Shown one piece after another: positions 6,948 through 9,418 of a DNA stretch of 9,418 nt. The translations under genes and the position numbers were made by a program. The stretch comes from Anaerolineae bacterium. Lineage in GTDB: Bacteria; Chloroflexota; Anaerolineae; B4-G1; DUEL01. Each line of letters starts with the position of its first letter. Position 1 is the stretch's first letter. The DNA is taken from positions 1 to 9,418 of the forward strand of contig JAFGOJ010000490.1 in NCBI GenBank assembly GCA_016926575.1, written 5' to 3'. The notes under the pieces were generated by a model, which was not told where the DNA came from, ran no database searches, and saw nothing but the letters and a program-made list of their open reading frames with translations.

Positions 6948-8882
6948 ATGACGGAACTAGGGCACATCCTGATCGCAGACGATAACGAAGCCAACCACCA
7001 ACAACTGGCCCAACACCTGCAAAAACTCGGTTACCGGGTCACGGGCGTGCATGATGGGCAGGCAGCGCTGGACAACCTGGCGGGCGACCCGTTCGCCTTC
7101 GACCTGCTGCTGCTCGGCATCAACCTGCCCCAAGTCTCCGGCTACGACGTGCTGCGCGACGTCAAGACGACCGACGTGCTCAAAGACCTGCCGGTCATCA
7201 TCATTTCGTCGGTGAGCGACGTGGCGCAGATCACGCGCTGCATCGAAGCCGGGGCGGAGGATTACCTGGTCGAGCCGTTCGCGGCGGGCCTGCTCGACGC
7301 GCGCATCAAGGTCACGCTGGAGAAGCGCCGCTTGCAGCAGGAAGAACACGAGCGTGCCGTCAAAATTCAGCACATGGGCGAAGCCATGCGCAACCGCGTG
7401 CTGCCGATTGCGATGGCCCTGCTCACCGAAACCGACTTCGACCGCCTGCTGGAGCAAATCCTCGACGCGGCCAAAGACATCTGCAACGCCGACGCCGCGA
7501 CGCTCTACCTGCGCACGCCCAACGATAAGCTTAAGTTCGCCATTGTCGAGACGACCTCGCTCGGCATCGACCTGGGGGGCACGAGCGGCGTCCAGCCGAC
7601 CCTACCCTCGGTGCCGCTCTTCAAGGGTGACGGGCAGCCCAATCACAACAACGTCGCCTCGCACGTCGCGCTGACCGGCCACTCGCACCGCATCGCCGAC
7701 ATCTACGCCACCGATGACCAGTTCGACTTTTCGGCCACCAAAGACTTCGACCAGCGCACGGGTTACCGCTCGACTTCCAGCCTGACCGTGCCGGTGAAAA
7801 ACGACGAGGAACAGGTCATCGCCGTGCTGCAACTGCTCAACGCGCTCGACCCGGAAACGGGGCGCGTCGGCGCGTTCGACATGTATCAGCAGTTGGTCGT
7901 GGAGACGCTGGCCTCGCAGGTCGCCATCGCGCTCAAGAGCCAGCAGAACATGCGCGACCAGGCGAAGTGGCTCAAGGTCGAACACGACGTGGAAGTCGCG
8001 CACAGCATCCAGAACAACTTCCTGCCCAAGAGTGACGAGCTGCCCCAACCGCCCGGCTTCCAGATCGACGCCCGTCTGACCCCGGCGCGCCAGGTCGCGG
8101 GCGACTTCTACGACGCCTTCCCGATGACGCACGACCGGGTGGGCTTCCTGGTGGCGGACGTGTGCGACAAGGGCGTCCCGGCGGCGTTGTTCATGGCGCT
8201 CATGCGCAGCCTGACGCGCGCCTTCGCCCAGCAGCATTATTCGCTCAACCTGATGGACGTGCTGGACGACAAAGCGGGCGGCCTCACTTCGACGACGGGC
8301 GGCAAACGCGCGCGCAGCCGGGCACTGCCCTCGGTGGGCAGCCTGGCGCTGGAAAAAGCCGTGACGCTCACCAACGAGTACGTGGCGCAGAATCACGCCT
8401 CGCTGTTCATGTTCGCCACCATGTTCTTCGGCGTGCTTGACCCCTCCACCGGCATGATTCTCTACATCAACGCCGGTCACAACCCGCCGATGATCGCCGA
8501 CATCAACGGTAACATCAAAGAGCGGCTCCAGCCCACCGGCCCGGCGGTCGGCATGATGGGCGGCTCGAACTTCGATATCCACGAGACGACGCTCGAACCG
8601 GGTGACGTGCTGCTCGCCTTCTCGGATGGCGTGCCGGAGTCCCGCGCGCCCGATACCAAGTTCTTCGGTGATGACACGCTGGAAAAATTCCTCTCCGATC
8701 AGATGCCGGTCGAGTCGGCGGCCAGCCTGCTCGATGAACTGGAGACGACGCTGCGTACCTTCATCGACGTAGCCGACCAGTTCGACGACATCACGATGAT
8801 GGCCGTGCGGCGGCTCCCGGCGGCAGAAAGCGGCCAGGCAGACGCCTCCGACGCGGCGAGCCTGATGGACAAGCTGCTGTAA
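6948..8882 (+). CDS. Receiver (atypical)-GAF-SpoIIE/PP2C serine phosphatase, RsbU-like
   Basis: The product is 644 residues with three domains. Residues 1-125 are a response-regulator receiver fold with Asp11/Asp12 in ILIADDNE, but the phosphoacceptor site reads LLLLGINLP with Gly57, and the conserved Lys is Glu109 in YLVEPF. A charged helix (about 122-150) joins it to a GAF sensor domain (about 155-330; 'DQRTGYRSTSSLTVPV', 'VIAVLQLLNALD'). The phosphatase spans about 347-620: AHSIQNNFLP, GDFYDAF with Asp386 and Asp389, VADVCDKG with Asp404, INAGHNPP, FSDGVPESR with Asp560, and FDDITMMAVR with Asp613 and Asp614, so the metal-binding residues are intact. Expected role: remove phosphate from the STAS proteins encoded upstream, freeing them to capture the RsbW-like kinase. 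It is likely cytoplasmic; no membrane segment is seen. A basic Gly/Thr/Arg-rich insert lies at 442-466. The ribosome binding site is AAAAAAGG, 9 bases before the ATG. A hairpin upstream suggests partly independent expression. Confidence 0.92.
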   Translation: MTELGHILIADDNEANHQQLAQHLQKLGYRVTGVHDGQAALDNLAGDPFAFDLLLLGINLPQVSGYDVLRDVKTTDVLKDLPVIIISSVSDVAQITRCIEAGAEDYLVEPFAAGLLDARIKVTLEKRRLQQEEHERAVKIQHMGEAMRNRVLPIAMALLTETDFDRLLEQILDAAKDICNADAATLYLRTPNDKLKFAIVETTSLGIDLGGTSGVQPTLPSVPLFKGDGQPNHNNVASHVALTGHSHRIADIYATDDQFDFSATKDFDQRTGYRSTSSLTVPVKNDEEQVIAVLQLLNALDPETGRVGAFDMYQQLVVETLASQVAIALKSQQNMRDQAKWLKVEHDVEVAHSIQNNFLPKSDELPQPPGFQIDARLTPARQVAGDFYDAFPMTHDRVGFLVADVCDKGVPAALFMALMRSLTRAFAQQHYSLNLMDVLDDKAGGLTSTTGGKRARSRALPSVGSLALEKAVTLTNEYVAQNHASLFMFATMFFGVLDPSTGMILYINAGHNPPMIADINGNIKERLQPTGPAVGMMGGSNFDIHETTLEPGDVLLAFSDGVPESRAPDTKFFGDDTLEKFLSDQMPVESAASLLDELETTLRTFIDVADQFDDITMMAVRRLPAAESGQADASDAASLMDKLL

Positions 8883-8886
8883 AGGC

Positions 8887-8917
8887 AGCGGTTAGCGGTC
8901 AGCTTTCAGCCATTAGC
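8887..8917 (+). repeat. Short tandem repeat of 7-base period (AGC every 7 bases, five times)
   Basis: AGC occurs at 8887, 8894, 8901, 8908 and 8915, exactly 7 bases apart, with variable 4-base spacers such as GGTC, TTTC and CATT. On the other strand this reads GCT plus four variable bases. It begins 4 bases after the phosphatase stop codon. I recall similar heptad patterns from intergenic regions of several bacterial groups, where they behave as dispersed repeats; function unknown. Confidence 0.7.
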
Positions 8918-8936
8918 TAAAGACTGGGTTGTTGGG

Positions 8937-8964
8937 CGGGCATCCTGACGAGGGATGCCCGTTT
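8937..8964 (+). terminator. Intrinsic terminator candidate after the phosphatase gene
   Basis: CGGGCATCC (8937-8945) pairs perfectly with GGATGCCCG (8953-8961) across a 7-base loop, followed by TTT. The T run is short. Placed 55 bases after the phosphatase stop codon, it probably ends the signalling transcript before the epimerase/dehydratase gene. Confidence 0.6.
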
Positions 8965-8990
8965 GCGTCCCATCACGTGTGTTTTCGTGG

Positions 8991-9009
8991 CGGCGGGTTC
9001 CACCCGCCG
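8991..9009. other. Tight 8-bp hairpin in the gap before the epimerase/dehydratase gene
   Basis: CGGCGGGT (8991-8998) pairs with ACCCGCCG (9002-9009) around a 3-base TCC loop. It has no T run, so it is not a typical terminator. It may be an additional 3' structure of the upstream transcript, a repeat-family element, or a protein-binding palindrome. Confidence 0.5.
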
Positions 9010-9069
9010 GATGCGCCCAACGTGGAAAATCGGGTGGTGGGCCGCATTTCATGCGCCGGGTGGAGGTTT

Positions 9070-9101
9070 AACCGCCGGTTCGGGGTATAATGCTCGCCGG
9101 T
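9070..9101 (+). promoter_or_regulatory. Promoter -10 box flanked by direct repeats and a small palindrome
   Basis: TATAAT at 9086-9091 is a perfect -10 box, 37 bases before the ATG at 9129. No good -35 box is present. The palindrome AACCGCCGGTT (9070-9080) sits in the expected spacer, and CGCCGGT occurs at 9073-9079 and again at 9095-9101, one on each side of the -10 box. A regulator binding these repeats could replace a -35 contact or block transcription. The -10 call is firmer than the operator call. Confidence 0.5.
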
Positions 9102-9128
9102 CAACTGTACAGGCGAGGAAGAGTCTCT

Positions 9129-9418
9129 ATGACCCACGCATTGATTACCGGCGGGGCCGGGTTCATCGGCAGCCACCTCTCCGAGCACCTGCTGGCGCTC
9201 GGCTACGACGTCACGATCATCGACAACCTCTCGACCGGGCGCTTTGAGAACATCGCCCACCTGGAGCACGATCCGCACTTCCGCTACGCCATCGAAGACA
9301 TCCGCAACACCAATGTCATGGACCGGCTGGTGAGCGAGTGCGACGTGATCTTCCACCTGGCGGCAGCGGTGGGCGTCTTCTGGATCGTCTCGAACCCGGT
9401 GGAAACGATCGAGATCAA
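9129..9418 (+). CDS. NAD-dependent nucleotide-sugar epimerase/dehydratase, N-terminal part (runs off the right edge)
   Basis: 96 complete codons are present and the frame stays open at the edge. The start is ATG 9129 with AGGAAGAG at 9116-9123 upstream. It is an extended short-chain dehydrogenase: TGGAGFIGSHL (7-17) is the Rossmann dinucleotide loop, the acidic residue Asp32 at the end of the second strand in IIDNLSTG indicates NAD(H) preference, and FHLAAAVGV (75-83) is the expected later strand. The VSNPVETIEI ending leads into the helix typical of UDP-glucose 4-epimerase, UDP-glucuronate decarboxylase and dTDP-glucose dehydratase-like enzymes. The catalytic Tyr-x-x-x-Lys lies beyond the edge, so the exact sugar nucleotide cannot be given. 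It usually serves cell-surface polysaccharide synthesis. Its own promoter and the terminators upstream mark it as a separate unit. Confidence 0.88.
   Translation, partial: MTHALITGGAGFIGSHLSEHLLALGYDVTIIDNLSTGRFENIAHLEHDPHFRYAIEDIRNTNVMDRLVSECDVIFHLAAAVGVFWIVSNPVETIEI

Noticed and set aside
7602..8582. 326-codon open frame on the minus strand
   Set aside because: It overlaps the GAF and PP2C coding sequence entirely and shows no recognisable motif or ribosome binding site.
8883..8917. CRISPR-like or tRNA-like element after the phosphatase gene
   Set aside because: The period is 7 bases with no conserved long repeats or unique spacers, and no cloverleaf can be drawn.

Overview
The window is GC-rich, tightly packed bacterial DNA with eight protein-coding genes, two of them cut by the window edges. 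Codon usage is strongly GC-biased. The mix of STAS proteins, an RsbW-like kinase and a multidomain SpoIIE phosphatase beside glycogen enzymes, plus a secreted 'GNMFDI'-type beta protein, would suit an environmental Chloroflexota-like bacterium. This placement is an inference from gene style only; no rRNA or other taxonomic marker is present. No tRNA, rRNA, CRISPR array, transposase or attachment site was seen.

Layout. (1) 1-472, minus strand: N-terminal part of an exported beta-rich protein of unknown function, transcribed away from the rest. (2) 473-863: a 391-base divergent control region with promoter-like elements and a perfect 7-7-7 inverted repeat. (3) 864-1436: a DJ-1/PfpI-family protein. 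(4) 1527-5897: three closely spaced plus-strand genes, namely an AGE-family (N-acylglucosamine 2-epimerase-like) sugar epimerase/isomerase with an added N-terminal beta domain, a STAS anti-sigma-factor-antagonist-like protein, and a GlgX/TreX/isoamylase-type debranching enzyme. (5) A GC-rich hairpin, then 5974-6765: a second STAS protein and an RsbW-like HATPase. (6) A strong hairpin (candidate terminator), then 6948-8882: a receiver-GAF-SpoIIE/PP2C phosphatase. (7) 8883-9128: heptad repeats, two hairpins and a promoter. (8) 9129-9418: start of an NAD-dependent sugar-nucleotide epimerase/dehydratase.

How the genes may work together. Two STAS proteins, one kinase/anti-sigma-like protein and one PP2C phosphatase make a complete RsbV/RsbW/RsbU-type partner switch. 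The first STAS gene lies inside what looks like an alpha-glucan metabolism operon, between the epimerase-like enzyme and the debranching enzyme. The debranching enzyme would cut alpha-1,6 branches and the AGE-like enzyme could isomerise a released sugar. The switch could tie storage-carbon use to stress or nutrient signals. No sigma factor is encoded here, so the output of the switch is unknown.

The most striking feature is in the phosphatase. Its receiver domain has Gly where the phosphoacceptor Asp should be (residue 57) and Glu where the conserved Lys should be (residue 109), while the PP2C catalytic motifs are intact. It looks like a pseudo-receiver, so phosphatase control probably does not use ordinary aspartyl phosphorylation.
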